A DNA stretch of 64,000 bases from Natronobacterium haloterrestre (lineage in GTDB: Archaea > Halobacteriota > Halobacteria > Halobacteriales > Natrialbaceae): assembly GCF_900112205.1 (NCBI RefSeq), contig NZ_FOKW01000004.1, forward strand, positions 124,001-188,000, given 5' to 3'. Shown piece after piece: positions 43,439-51,452 of the stretch (positions are counted from its first letter, which is position 1; every line of letters starts with the position of its first letter). The translations under genes were made by a program, and so were the position numbers. The notes below the pieces were generated by a model. The model was not told where the DNA came from and made no database searches. It worked only from the letters and a program-made list of their open reading frames with translations.

Positions 43439-43824
43439 TCGGCGTCGGAACCGCCCCTCGAGGCGATCGGTTTCCGTTCGAACCCCAAACTTCGTGAGGC
43501 CGGTATTCACACCGAAGACACCGCGATGGAGGGGTTCGACGTCCGGGGGATTGCTACGACTACGACTGCGGTTCGTCCGACCTGCGGGGCGAATACGTCG
43601 GCGGCCGGTTCCCATCGACGGCCGCGAGTGCGACGACGGAGTTGTGAACGTCGGGGCGTCGCCGAGCGCCGCCCGCGAACGGGGGCCGTCGGAATTCGTC
43701 GACGCCTACGAAGTGTGAGCCAGGACTCGAGTCGGACAGGCCGAAGACGGAGGTTGTCCGTTCTCTGACACACTCCCGCGGCTAAAACCGTGGGCTTCCG
43801 CGCTGTCCCGCTGTGACCGACGAC
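43439..43824. other. Probable remnant and right end of an IS200/IS605-type element
   Basis: 386 bases without an intact gene. Frames across it are broken and of poor coding quality. Near the right side a hairpin (43775-43793) followed by GTGGGCTTCCGC resembles the 3' end of tnpB-carrying IS200/IS605 (IS1341-type) elements of haloarchaea. No tnpB is left. Confidence 0.4.
43775..43793 (+). repeat. IS1341-type terminal hairpin
   Basis: CCCGCGG-CTAAAA-CCGTGGG, seven-base stem with one G-U pair and a CTAAAA loop. Haloarchaeal IS1341-type element right ends (also the 3' end of the guide RNA) carry this kind of structure. Confidence 0.5.
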
Positions 43825-44049
43825 TCAGCGTCGAGAACGGCGTTCGGCTCCCCGTCGACCGTCCCATCGTCTGTGGAGTCCCGAAGAGACGACTCCGAGT
43901 GCCCGGACGGTCCAGAACGCGGTGACACCGAGAGCACCGATGAGCAACAGAGACACGAGGACCCGAAACAGGTACTCCGTGAAGGTCACCTCCGCGCCGT
44001 GGCTCGTATGCAGTACGACGAACGCTACTGAGCTAGCGAGCGAAAACAT
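43825..44049 (-). CDS. Small two-helix membrane protein at the end of the OsmC operon
   Basis: A 74-aa reading frame beginning MFSLASSVAFVVLHTS with two hydrophobic segments (SSVAFVVLHT and FRVLVSLLLIGALGVTAFW) and a basic tail (HRRWDGRRGAERRSRR). It starts 11 bases after the previous gene's stop, fitting the tight operon. The tail is Arg-rich and adjoins the suspected IS remnant, so its C-terminus may have been altered. No family recognised. Confidence 0.5.
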   Translation of the reverse strand: MFSLASSVAFVVLHTSHGAEVTFTEYLFRVLVSLLLIGALGVTAFWTVRALGVVSSGLHRRWDGRRGAERRSRR

Positions 44050-44060
44050 GATCGGGGAAA

Positions 44061-44561
44061 TCAGCCGGCGTTTCGAACCCCTGGATACGACAACGCAACC
44101 CCGACGACGAACACGACCGTCGCGAGGTAGATCGGTCCGAGATGCGTCACCCAGTCGTGGGCGAACGCGTCTCCCGTCCAGTGCATCGGTAACGCGAGCG
44201 CCAGGCCGACGACGGCGGCGACGATCGCCGTCGCCCATGCCCAGGTGAGCCGCTGGCGCACGCCGTACCACGAGAGGCTCGCAACGGCGATACCCGTCGA
44301 GATGATGAACGCGGCGGTGGCGACGTGGAGGTGACTGATGTAGTACGCCACCGTCGGGTCGAGGTCGGCCGACGTCATCCCGCCTAACGTACCGACGCCG
44401 ATTTCGAAGCCGCTCCCGACGAAATTCATTACGAGGAACACGACACCGTAGCCGACGAACCCGATCCCCGCGAGGGTCATCAGCAGGGACCCGTTCCGGA
44501 GCCGTGACTCGTACTGTACTCGCTCTTGCTGTTCGTCCGCAGTCGGTTGGTTTGTCGCCAT
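44061..44561 (-). CDS. Four-helix membrane protein of the OsmC operon
   Basis: A 166-aa integral membrane protein; helices at about 28-50, 75-98, 106-128 and 140-160. Possible ligands His (ISHLHVATAAF and MHWTGDAFAHDWVTHLG) lie at helix ends. Its start codon follows the methyltransferase stop by five bases and has a GTGATCA Shine-Dalgarno-like sequence, indicating translational re-initiation in an operon. Function unknown; the His positions would allow heme or metal binding but this is speculation. Confidence 0.78.
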   Translation of the reverse strand: MATNQPTADEQQERVQYESRLRNGSLLMTLAGIGFVGYGVVFLVMNFVGSGFEIGVGTLGGMTSADLDPTVAYYISHLHVATAAFIISTGIAVASLSWYGVRQRLTWAWATAIVAAVVGLALALPMHWTGDAFAHDWVTHLGPIYLATVVFVVGVALSYPGVRNAG

Positions 44562-44566
44562 AGTGA

Positions 44567-45334
44567 TCACGTGGTTGCTCCGAGCGAGATGCTCTTGACG
44601 CCGTACTTCTCGCACGCGTTGGCCGCCCGCTCCGAGACGAATTCGTACTGCGTGTTCTCCCGGACCTCCGTCACCGAGAAGCCGACTGCCTCGATGGCCG
44701 TCGTATACCGGTCGATCTGCTGGGCCCCACCGATGCAGGCCGCCCAGAGGTCTTCGTCGTTCTTGATGCTCTCGGGCATCTCCTCCTCGCTGATGATATC
44801 GGAGATAGCCAGCCGACCGCCGGGGGCGAGCACTCGGGAGGCTTCCTCGAACACCCTCGGCTTGTCCGGCGAGAGGTTGATCACCCCGTTCGAGATGACC
44901 ACGTCGAAGGTCCCATCGTCGAAGGGAACGTCCTCGATGTACCCGTGCTCGAACGAGACGTGCTCCAGCCCCGCGGCGTCGCGCAACGTCCTGGCTTTCT
45001 CGAGTTGCTTGTCCGTCATTTCCAGCCCGATCACGCGACCATTCTCTCCGGCGTGGAGGGCCGCGACGAACGCGTCCATCCCCGATCCGCTGCCGAGGTC
45101 GAGTACGTCGTCTCCCTCCTCGATATCGGCCAGGTCGAAATGGTATCCGACGCCGGCGAACGATTCCGTCGCCGCCACGGGAACGTGATCGAGGTGCTCC
45201 GGCCGATAGCCGAGACGCTCCGCCAGTTCGCGGCCCATCTCGAAGTGATACTCCTCGTCCGGCTCCGCCGCGACGTCCTGATAGACCGACTTGACAGCCC
45301 GTTCCAGTTTGTCGACGTCGAGTGAGTTTGCCAT
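44567..45334 (-). CDS. SAM-dependent methyltransferase, arsenite-methyltransferase-like
   Basis: A 255-aa class I methyltransferase. SAM motif I is VLDLGSGSGMDAF, acidic loop GLEMTDKQL, and the later VISNGVINLSPDKPRVFEE and RVLAPGGRLAISDII strands match the ArsM/UbiE branch. It keeps one Cys (AACIGGAQ) where ArsM has its arsenic-binding ECLGG Cys, but lacks a clear set of the other arsenic Cys, so arsenite methylation is only possible, not shown. It lies between OsmC and a membrane protein with 11 and 5 base gaps, so it is part of the same operon. Confidence 0.85.
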   Translation of the reverse strand: MANSLDVDKLERAVKSVYQDVAAEPDEEYHFEMGRELAERLGYRPEHLDHVPVAATESFAGVGYHFDLADIEEGDDVLDLGSGSGMDAFVAALHAGENGRVIGLEMTDKQLEKARTLRDAAGLEHVSFEHGYIEDVPFDDGTFDVVISNGVINLSPDKPRVFEEASRVLAPGGRLAISDIISEEEMPESIKNDEDLWAACIGGAQQIDRYTTAIEAVGFSVTEVRENTQYEFVSERAANACEKYGVKSISLGATT

Positions 45335-45345
45335 GTGTCTCCCCC

Positions 45346-45951
45346 CTAGTCGTCGGCGCCCACCTCGGCAGGCGTAGTCACCGTGAGGTTGACCTCCTGG
45401 TCGAGGGAGACGAGATTGTAGACCGGCGCCCGCCGGGCCCACTCGTCGACCTCGTCCTTGTCGAGGTCGGGGCTCTCGATCTCGACCTCCGCGGTCAAGT
45501 TTTCGAACACGGTGTCGGCGTTCCCGAGATCCTCCACGCTGAAGAGGACGCTCGGGTCGAACTCGGTACGAACGCGCGTCTCGAGGTGGTCGATGTCGAC
45601 GCCGTTCGCGACGGCATTGATGCTGATGCCGACGTTGATGCACGAGGCGAGTGCGGAGAGCGCGACCTCGATCGGTTCCATCCGATCCGTCGCTTCGACC
45701 CAGCCGCCGGCCTCGAGCACTTCCTTCCACCCGCCGTACGGGATCGTGTACGCCCGGGTACCGCGGTCGATCGTCTCGCCGCCGAGGACGTACGAGTCTA
45801 TCGTCGCCAGACTGTGGGCGCACGTCCCTTCGTAGATCGATCGGGCACTCAGTCCGAGCTGGACGTCCTCGGGGTTTTCGGCGGCGTGTTCCGCGAACGC
45901 GTCGAGTTCCTCGGTATCGACGCCATGGGAGAGGTGTCGTTCGGTTCCCAT
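45346..45951 (-). CDS. OsmC-family protein
   Basis: A 201-aa OsmC/Ohr-type protein, cytosolic. In OsmC/Ohr two Cys reduce organic hydroperoxides: here the N-terminal Cys is in YEGTCAHSLAT and the second in LSALASCINVGIS, the usual spacing of the family. The central GVDIDHLETRVRTEF matches the OsmC beta-strand after the active-site helix. The start follows the DUF1059 gene stop by three bases. The operon suggests defence against peroxides or electrophiles. Confidence 0.88.
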   Translation of the reverse strand: MGTERHLSHGVDTEELDAFAEHAAENPEDVQLGLSARSIYEGTCAHSLATIDSYVLGGETIDRGTRAYTIPYGGWKEVLEAGGWVEATDRMEPIEVALSALASCINVGISINAVANGVDIDHLETRVRTEFDPSVLFSVEDLGNADTVFENLTAEVEIESPDLDKDEVDEWARRAPVYNLVSLDQEVNLTVTTPAEVGADD

Positions 45952-45954
45952 AGA

Positions 45955-46128
45955 TCAGACGACCTGGAGGTGAGCCTCCCGGAGTTCGTCGTCCGAGTAG
46001 TCCTGCCCGTGGTCCTCCTGCATGTGGTTCTTTGCCAGTTCGATCGCTTCGGTTTCGTTCTCCGACTGGATGATGAAGCGGCAATCGGCCGACTCCGATT
46101 CACAGTCGAGTTTGTATGCGTCTGCCAT
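45955..46128 (-). CDS. DUF1059 small protein
   Basis: A 57-aa protein with the DUF1059 signature: YKLDCESESADCRFIIQSE followed by EAIELAKNHMQEDHGQ. Two Cys in the N-terminal strand pair and a C-terminal helix make up the fold. DUF1059 proteins are widespread but of unknown role. First gene of a minus-strand five-gene operon. An inverted repeat TTGCC-TTGC-GGCAA (46140-46153) lies 11 bases upstream of the start. Confidence 0.85.
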   Translation of the reverse strand: MADAYKLDCESESADCRFIIQSENETEAIELAKNHMQEDHGQDYSDDELREAHLQVV

Positions 46129-46139
46129 CGTGGTCTCCC

Positions 46140-46153
46140 TTGCCTTGCGGCAA
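46140..46153 (-). promoter_or_regulatory. Inverted repeat upstream of the OsmC operon
   Basis: TTGCCTTGCGGCAA, five-base arms with a four-base spacer, just before the first gene. Placed as an operator or leader hairpin; the next gene upstream is a winged-helix regulator that might bind here. Confidence 0.3.
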
Positions 46154-46220
46154 TGTATGGTAAAGAGTTGCAAGGACACATAACTAACCTGTGACATTTG
46201 GGCAGGAGGTACCGCTCTCC

Positions 46221-46241
46221 GCAGACTCCGCCGGAGTCTGC
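46221..46241. terminator. Strong 10-bp hairpin
   Basis: GCAGACTCCG-C-CGGAGTCTGC, arms of ten with a one-base centre (realistically nine pairs with a 3-base loop). Sits between the winged-helix regulator and the OsmC operon; not followed by a T run. It could be a processing site or terminator for the regulator mRNA. Confidence 0.35.
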
Positions 46242-46362
46242 AGCCGCTGACGATCGCTCAGGTGCTGAAAACCCGCCGCCATAGCTATGAGGCCGAAAGT
46301 ACGACCGTACACCGTCCACCCGCGCCCGCTGTCGATTCCGTCACCGACACCCGCTTGCCCCT

Positions 46363-47169
46363 TCACAGGTCGTTCTCGAGTGGGAGCGTCGGCGTCTTTC
46401 GTCTGTGGGCAGTGAAGGTCGATTCCGCCCACTCGCGTGGGTCGGTCCCGTCGGTGTCAACCAGAACCCGAACCGCAACACCCTCCGGATCGTACCCGAT
46501 TATCGCGGTTCGGTCGTCGAACAGACCGACCCCGAACGGGGGTAAGTCGTCGTGTAGTCGGAGATCGAGATTGCCGCTCTCGAGCGCCTCGGAGAAGAGA
46601 TCCGGACAGTCCGAGCGGATGTAATCCGCCACTCTCGGCGGGTTGATGAGTTCTGTTTCCATCCCTTCGACGATCCGCCGGCAGAGTTCGGTCTTACACG
46701 AGTCGAGCATGGCAACGTCGAGTCCGGTCACTCGCAACCGATCCGTCCCCTCGAAAAGCGCACAGAACCTGCTAATGGGACGGCTGGGCTCCTCGGGGTC
46801 GGCGACGGTCACGGTCGCGTCCGAACACATGTCGATGGTGAAACCTGTTTCTTCGTCCGGGAGCAATCGCCAGACGTCACGCAGTTGCCGCTCGGTTTCG
46901 ATCCTGTCGATCGACTCTGCTATCGCCGAGGCAACGAAGGCACCCATCTGTGTCGCCTCGTACTGATATCCGTCCCTGTACACCCAGTTGCGCGCTTCGA
47001 ATTCGCTCAGAGTCCGTCTGATCGTGGACTCCGATACGCCGGTCATTTCCCAGAGCTCGGATCGGCTACGCGGACGAACGCTGAGCGCGATAAGCGCTGG
47101 CGCCCGGTGTTCGGATCGCGTAAGGTACGCGATGTCGTCGATCGGTGAATCCGTGTTAGCATTCCCCAT
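46363..47169 (-). CDS. Winged-helix regulator with FilR1-type sensor domain
   Basis: A 268-aa protein: an N-terminal winged helix (residues about 20-75; SRSELWEMTGVSESTIRRTL, then FEARNWVYRDGYQYEAT) and a C-terminal alpha/beta domain (about 110-255) with FTIDMCSDATVTVADPEEP and LFDDRTAIIGYDPEG. This layout is the haloarchaeal 'transcriptional regulator FilR1' family. It precedes the OsmC operon on the same strand and is the best candidate for its regulator. The ligand is unknown. Confidence 0.85.
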   Translation of the reverse strand: MGNANTDSPIDDIAYLTRSEHRAPALIALSVRPRSRSELWEMTGVSESTIRRTLSEFEARNWVYRDGYQYEATQMGAFVASAIAESIDRIETERQLRDVWRLLPDEETGFTIDMCSDATVTVADPEEPSRPISRFCALFEGTDRLRVTGLDVAMLDSCKTELCRRIVEGMETELINPPRVADYIRSDCPDLFSEALESGNLDLRLHDDLPPFGVGLFDDRTAIIGYDPEGVAVRVLVDTDGTDPREWAESTFTAHRRKTPTLPLENDL

Positions 47170-47366
47170 ACGTGTCGCTACAGACGACGGATTGAAAAAA
47201 CCACCCTACTCTTGACGCGGTCTACCTGTAACACGCAACTTCTCTCGTCCGAAGGAGCAAACGGTTCGGATTCCTGATACGCGCCAATCGGGTGCCGAGT
47301 TCGAACGGTAGTGCGACGTAAACGGTCTTTCGGATATTCCGTCGGTTACAGCGGGGCCCTTCGAGC

Positions 47367-47738
47367 CTACTGCTCCTCGTTTTCGAACGCCTCGTTTGCC
47401 TCCGGCCAGTGTCGTTCAGCCCACGCGTGAAGGTCCTTGAAGATCGGATTCAGTTCCTGGGCCTTCGTCGTCGCCTCGTATTCGACCCGCGGTGGAATCT
47501 CGTCGTAAGACCGCCGCGTGAGAAGGCCCGCGTCGGTCAACTCCTCGAGCCGGTTCGACAGCGTGTTCGGCGAGATGTCGAGTTCCGCTTCCAACTCGTT
47601 GAATCGCCACGGTCGCTGTTCCCGCCGCGTCACGTAGTACAGAATCGCCAGCGCGTGGGCCCGGCCGAGGAGATCCATCAGCTCTCGAGCGGGGTGTTCG
47701 CCGTCCGATAGCGGTGGTGATCGGCTCTCGTCGGCCAT
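47367..47738 (-). CDS. HxlR-family transcription regulator
   Basis: A 123-aa regulator with a winged helix of the HxlR/MarR type: HALAILYYVTRREQRPWRFN, LDISPNTLSNRLEELTDAGL and the wing RRSYDEIPPRVEYEATTKAQ. HxlR proteins often sense electrophiles or redox state. It is divergent from the DUF6069-NmrA-nitroreductase operon with a dyad-symmetric intergenic region of 150 bases between them. It lacks the conserved N-terminal Cys of bacterial redox-sensing members (no Cys in the protein from MADESRS), so redox sensing is doubtful. Confidence 0.9.
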   Translation of the reverse strand: MADESRSPPLSDGEHPARELMDLLGRAHALAILYYVTRREQRPWRFNELEAELDISPNTLSNRLEELTDAGLLTRRSYDEIPPRVEYEATTKAQELNPIFKDLHAWAERHWPEANEAFENEEQ

Positions 47739-47837
47739 ACCGTCGCTTCGAAATCCGTAGTGAAAGCAGTTCTGCCGTCCCGCCACAGCTGACGAGGTAC
47801 AACGCCGCCTGGCTCGCTTCGAAGCCTGGTAGTGACT

Positions 47838-47886
47838 CCTATACTGCGAAGTTGAGAGTATATTACTTCAAAACTCGTATTATAGG
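47838..47886. promoter_or_regulatory. Dyad-symmetric operator region between HxlR and the DUF6069 operon
   Basis: Outer arms CCTATA (47838) and TATAGG (47886 end), inner arms GAAGT and ACTTC (47848, 47865 region), with TATATT between them that serves as the probable TATA for the plus-strand GTG at 47889. Two nested inverted repeats over the promoter suit a dimeric HxlR protein. Confidence 0.45.
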
Positions 47887-47888
47887 GT

Positions 47889-48308
47889 GTGACCGAAAAC
47901 ATCACCACACGAAGGCGGCGTTACGGCCGATCTCTGCCGGTTCGCGGCGGACTCGCCGTCGTACTCGCCGTGCTCGCAAACGCGGCTCTGGTCGTCGGAG
48001 CCGAAACGTTCGATATCGCCCCCGGATTTCAGGCGTTGACGCTCCCGCCGGTCGCGTTCCTGTCGGCGCTCGGAGCCGTCGGTGCGACCGTCGTCTACGG
48101 CCTGATGGCCCGGTACGGAGCGGACGTCGACCGCACCTTCGTACGCGTCGCCGGAGGTGTGTTGGTCCTCTCGTTCGTTCCAGACGTCGCCTTGCTCGCC
48201 GTCGACCCGGCAGCCACCGTACTCGGCGTCGTCCTGCTCATGATCATGCACGTGGTCGTCGCCGCCGCGGCGGTCGGTACGCTCGTCTACTGGGGGCGTG
48301 AACGTTGA
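47889..48308 (+). CDS. DUF6069-family membrane protein
   Basis: A 139-aa protein with an Arg-rich start and four hydrophobic segments: GLAVVLAVLANAALVVGAE, LTLPPVAFLSALGAVGATVV, VAGGVLVLSFVPDVALLAV and VVLLMIMHVVVAAAAVGTLV. This matches DUF6069, common next to oxidoreductase genes in actinobacteria and haloarchaea. GTG start with a TATA at the leaderless distance. Overlaps the next gene by four bases (TTGA). Confidence 0.82.
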   Translation: MTENITTRRRRYGRSLPVRGGLAVVLAVLANAALVVGAETFDIAPGFQALTLPPVAFLSALGAVGATVVYGLMARYGADVDRTFVRVAGGVLVLSFVPDVALLAVDPAATVLGVVLLMIMHVVVAAAAVGTLVYWGRER

Positions 48309-49189
48309 CGGGGACGGTTCTCGTCACGGGAGCGACCGGAACGGTCGGACGACACGTCGTTGGCGCGCTTGCGGACCGTCCCGGTGACGTCCGAGTCGGC
48401 GTTCGCGATCCGGAAGCCGCGCAGTCGACGCTGCCGGACGCCGCCGACGCTGACGTCGTGGAGTTCGATTTCGAGAAACCCGAGACGTGGGGACCAGCGG
48501 TAGCCGGCGTCGACGGCCTCTTTCTCGTCCGGCCGCCCACGGTGGGCGACGGAGATGTGGCGGCGTTCGCCGAGGCGGCGGACCGCGCTGGGGTCGCCCA
48601 CATCGCGTATCTTTCCACGCTGGGCGCGGAGAAGAACGTCCTCGTCCCGCATCACCGAATCGAGAAACGGGTCGTGGCGACCGACGCTGCCCACACGCTG
48701 CTCCGGGCTTCGTTTTTCATGCAGAACCTCCTCGAGGTTCACCGGACCGACGTCGTCGAACACGACGAGATATTCGTCCCCGCCGGCGACGGCAAAACGA
48801 GTTTCGTCGACGCACGGGACCTCGGAGAAATCGCGGCGATCGTACTGACCGAATCGGGCCACGAAAATCGAGCCTACGACCTCACCGGCCCCGAAGCGTT
48901 GGACTATCACGAGGTCGCGAGCGTCTTTAGCGACGTTCTCGAGCGGTCGATTACGTATCCGCGGCCCTCCGTACTGGAGTTCGGCGCTCGCATGCGTCGA
49001 CGCGGAACGGGGCTGGGCTTTATCGTGCTCATGTGTGGCATCTACACGACGGCACGCCTCGGGTTAGCCGGTCGCGTTACCGGGGACAGTCAGCGGATTC
49101 TCGGTCGGCGGCCACGCGATATGCGAGCGTTCGTCGACGCGTATGCGGACGAATTTCGGGCCGATTCCGAAACCACGACCGTCAGCTAA
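48305..49189 (+). CDS. NmrA-like NAD(P)-binding protein
   Basis: A 294-aa atypical short-chain dehydrogenase of the NmrA type. The N-terminal VLVTGATGTVGRHVV binds NAD(P), followed by the GVRDPEAA loop (Arg placed for the 2'-phosphate). A YxxxK motif is absent, typical of NmrA proteins, which bind dinucleotides rather than catalyse. The C-terminus (RRPRDMRAFVDAYADEF) is shared with quinone-oxidoreductase-like NmrA proteins. Start is TTG 48305 overlapping the previous stop. Probably co-regulated by HxlR. Confidence 0.88.
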   Translation: MTGTVLVTGATGTVGRHVVGALADRPGDVRVGVRDPEAAQSTLPDAADADVVEFDFEKPETWGPAVAGVDGLFLVRPPTVGDGDVAAFAEAADRAGVAHIAYLSTLGAEKNVLVPHHRIEKRVVATDAAHTLLRASFFMQNLLEVHRTDVVEHDEIFVPAGDGKTSFVDARDLGEIAAIVLTESGHENRAYDLTGPEALDYHEVASVFSDVLERSITYPRPSVLEFGARMRRRGTGLGFIVLMCGIYTTARLGLAGRVTGDSQRILGRRPRDMRAFVDAYADEFRADSETTTVS

Positions 49190-49216
49190 CTGGCCACGAG
49201 TGACGCCGACTCGAGC

Positions 49217-49747
49217 GTGGGTGCCGGTCGGGGAAACGGTACGATCGAGGGCGACGACGAGAGTTACGTCGAAACGCGCGGCCTGCCTGTTCCGGAGGCC
49301 GCTTACACAGTCATCAATCCCCTAGTGGAACTGCTGTTGCGGTCGCCGCTTCACCCCCTGGTCAGCTATTCGGTGGCGGTGCTGACGTTCACCGGCGCAA
49401 AGACCGGCAACGAATACTCGACTCCGGTCGGGGACTGGGTGAAAGACGGTCGTATCATCATCACCACGCACAGTTCCTGGTGGCGGAATCCGAAAGGAGG
49501 GGCGGAGGTCGGGCTTCATCTCCGGGGGGAGTCCCGATCGGGCGTTGCGACGCCGTATTCGGAGCCGGACGACGTCGCGGAGTACATGAAGGAGTTCATC
49601 GACCGACACGGAACCGACGCCGCCCGGCGTTTTGGCATCCGAATCAACGGCGACGGGGAACCGACCATGGGCGAACTGGAGGAGGGTGTCACGGGAACCG
49701 TCGTCATCGAGATCAAACTGACCGACGACAATCCCCCGGTGCGCTAA
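49217..49747 (+). CDS. Deazaflavin (F420)-dependent nitroreductase-family protein
   Basis: A 176-aa split-barrel protein of the F420-binding (Ddn-like) nitroreductase family: the segments VAVLTFTGAKTGNEYSTPVGDW, RIIITTHSSWWRNPKGGAEVG and the terminal GVTGTVVIEIKLTDDNPP. It starts at GTG 49217, 27 bases after the NmrA-like gene, completing an operon with DUF6069. Such proteins reduce quinones or nitro compounds with F420H2. The HxlR neighbour supports a role against electrophiles, as an inference. Confidence 0.82.
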   Translation: MGAGRGNGTIEGDDESYVETRGLPVPEAAYTVINPLVELLLRSPLHPLVSYSVAVLTFTGAKTGNEYSTPVGDWVKDGRIIITTHSSWWRNPKGGAEVGLHLRGESRSGVATPYSEPDDVAEYMKEFIDRHGTDAARRFGIRINGDGEPTMGELEEGVTGTVVIEIKLTDDNPPVR

Positions 49748-49859
49748 GTTCGTCGGTGGAGAGTCGTCCTGAAACCTTTCGGTGCTGGCCCGAAACCACC
49801 GCTACACACCGCATAATCCGACACATCCGATACGGAAGGCCCGATACCCCCGAATTCGG

Positions 49860-49892
49860 TCATCTGTTTTCCCGCTGTTCAACCTTGTTCAG
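49860..49892 (-). repeat. Copy A of the chorismate mutase 3' end (att-like repeat)
   Basis: Read on the minus strand it codes LNKVEQRENR then TGA, identical in protein to the last ten residues of aroQ at 52475. The core CTGTTCAACCTTGTTCAGAT differs from copy B at one base. It is separated from aroQ by 2.6 kb. Confidence 0.8.
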
Positions 49893-50004
49893 ATGACTGA
49901 AATCCGTAACACGAACTGGTGGAACAAAGTTGTTTTGAGAGATATAAACCCCAGAAAACGAGCGATAGAGGCTCTTTTCCGATCCATTATATAAATGAGC
50001 GTGC

Positions 50005-50046
50005 CCTACCGGTGGTGAAGTCTCGTCAGCACTCTCGACCGGTAGG
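50005..50046. repeat. Perfect 9-bp inverted repeat
   Basis: CCTACCGGT at 50005-50013 and ACCGGTAGG at 50038-50046. Possible element end or operator; its partner is unknown. Confidence 0.35.
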
Positions 50047-50290
50047 ATACTGCACCGATGATGCTTAACACATGATACGAATACAACAAATTGAAGAGTG
50101 TAAGGTTGGATGTGTGATCACTTAGGTAAGCCCGGAGTAAATCGGGGATTTCTTGTTTGAAGCCAAGATAATACGGCGAGTTTGTAAATGCATAATGGTT
50201 GGTGTGGTGTCATCTTATGTGGGTCGCTGACATACTAGAGTGTGAGTCGGTTCCAACCGCTGCTGTGGGCCACTCGGGGGAACATGAGCC

Positions 50291-51433
50291 ATGAGCAACG
50301 AGACACACGACACGACGGCTGACGCAGAATCGAACTCCGAATTGCTACGAGCGACCCGCCGCACCGCGCTTCGGGGGGCGGGTCTCGCCGGATTACTTGC
50401 AGTGGCTGGTGGTAGCGTCTCTGCCAGCCAGAACTTCTCGGAGGCGAACACCTGCCAAGATGGAACCGAGACGTCAGAAGACGACGAGCCAATCCCCGTG
50501 ACGTGGGAGAACTACCCGCGCGCCAACTGTCATCTCACATGGGAGTTGACCGTTGACAATGGTGGATTCGGACAGTTCAACCACCAGAGAGATCTGGCCC
50601 CCATCGAGGATCAGTTGGCCATCCAGGCAAACCGTGACACACTCTACTCACTCGGGGTCTTCGATCTGACCGAGCCAGTCACCATCACGAAACCGGACAC
50701 CGGTGACCGATACCAGTCGATGAACGTCCAGAACGAGGACCAGTACGTGAAACTGTACGCCACCGACCCCGGCGAGTACACGATAACAAAAGACCTCATA
50801 GGTACTCGGTATGCTGGCGTCGCGATCCGCACGTTCGTCGATCCTGACGACCCGGACGACCTGAGACAAGTTCGGCAACTCCAGGACGAGATCGGCGTGG
50901 AGCAATCGTCCCCTGGTTCGTTCGAGATTCCCAACTGGGATCCGCAATCGTACACACAACTCAACGACGCGCTCAAAATAGTTGAACTCACGATAGATGA
51001 CTTCTCGGGCGCGTTTGGTGACGTCGACGAGGTCGACCCTGTGAAATTCTTCATCGCCAGTACCGTAGGATGGACCGGCGTTCCGCAGCCGTCACAAGCA
51101 ATCGTCCTCCAACGAGTTCCCGACCAGAACGACGGCACGACGCCACACACACTCACCGTCCAGGACGTCCCTGTCGACGGGTTCTGGTCGGTCACCGTCT
51201 ACAACCGTGACCAGTATCTCGAGCAAAACGAGTACGACGCCTACTCGGTCAACAATGTGACCGCAGAGCGGGACGCTGTCGGCAGCGTCACGATCCACTT
51301 CGGCGGCGACCCCGACCAGCCGAACTTCATCTACACACCAGCGGGATGGAGCTATACTGTCCGACTCTACCAACCGCGCGAGTCACTCATCAACGGGAGC
51401 TACCAGTTCCCTGAGGCCCAGCCGGTGGAGTGA
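50291..51433 (+). CDS. Tat-exported DUF1254/DUF1214-like protein
   Basis: A 380-aa protein with a twin-arginine signal: RRTALRGAGLAGLLAVAGG followed by SVSASQNF. The mature part has a DUF1254-like N-domain (NYPRANCHLTWELTV; NRDTLYSLGVFDLTEPVTI) and a DUF1214-like C-domain (VDGFWSVTVYNRDQYLEQN; NFIYTPAGWSYTVRLYQPR). The proteins are secreted in bacteria and haloarchaea, with no known enzyme activity. It lies between aroQ 3'-end copies, has lower GC and less typical codon use than its neighbours, and appears horizontally acquired. Confidence 0.85.
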   Translation: MSNETHDTTADAESNSELLRATRRTALRGAGLAGLLAVAGGSVSASQNFSEANTCQDGTETSEDDEPIPVTWENYPRANCHLTWELTVDNGGFGQFNHQRDLAPIEDQLAIQANRDTLYSLGVFDLTEPVTITKPDTGDRYQSMNVQNEDQYVKLYATDPGEYTITKDLIGTRYAGVAIRTFVDPDDPDDLRQVRQLQDEIGVEQSSPGSFEIPNWDPQSYTQLNDALKIVELTIDDFSGAFGDVDEVDPVKFFIASTVGWTGVPQPSQAIVLQRVPDQNDGTTPHTLTVQDVPVDGFWSVTVYNRDQYLEQNEYDAYSVNNVTAERDAVGSVTIHFGGDPDQPNFIYTPAGWSYTVRLYQPRESLINGSYQFPEAQPVE

Positions 51434-51452
51434 GGCAAGCGCCGGGCTGTAG

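Larger units (their letters stand above)
49748..50290. other. AT-rich left end of accessory island 1
   Basis: 543 bases with no convincing gene. It contains the first aroQ 3'-end copy (49860-49892) and an inverted repeat CCTACCGGT/ACCGGTAGG (50005-50046). GC content drops sharply compared with the surrounding genes. The last part holds the DUF1254-like gene promoter. Confidence 0.5.

Noticed and set aside
49782-49994. 70-codon frame in the AT-rich gap
   Set aside because: Runs antisense through aroQ copy A with no coding character of its own.
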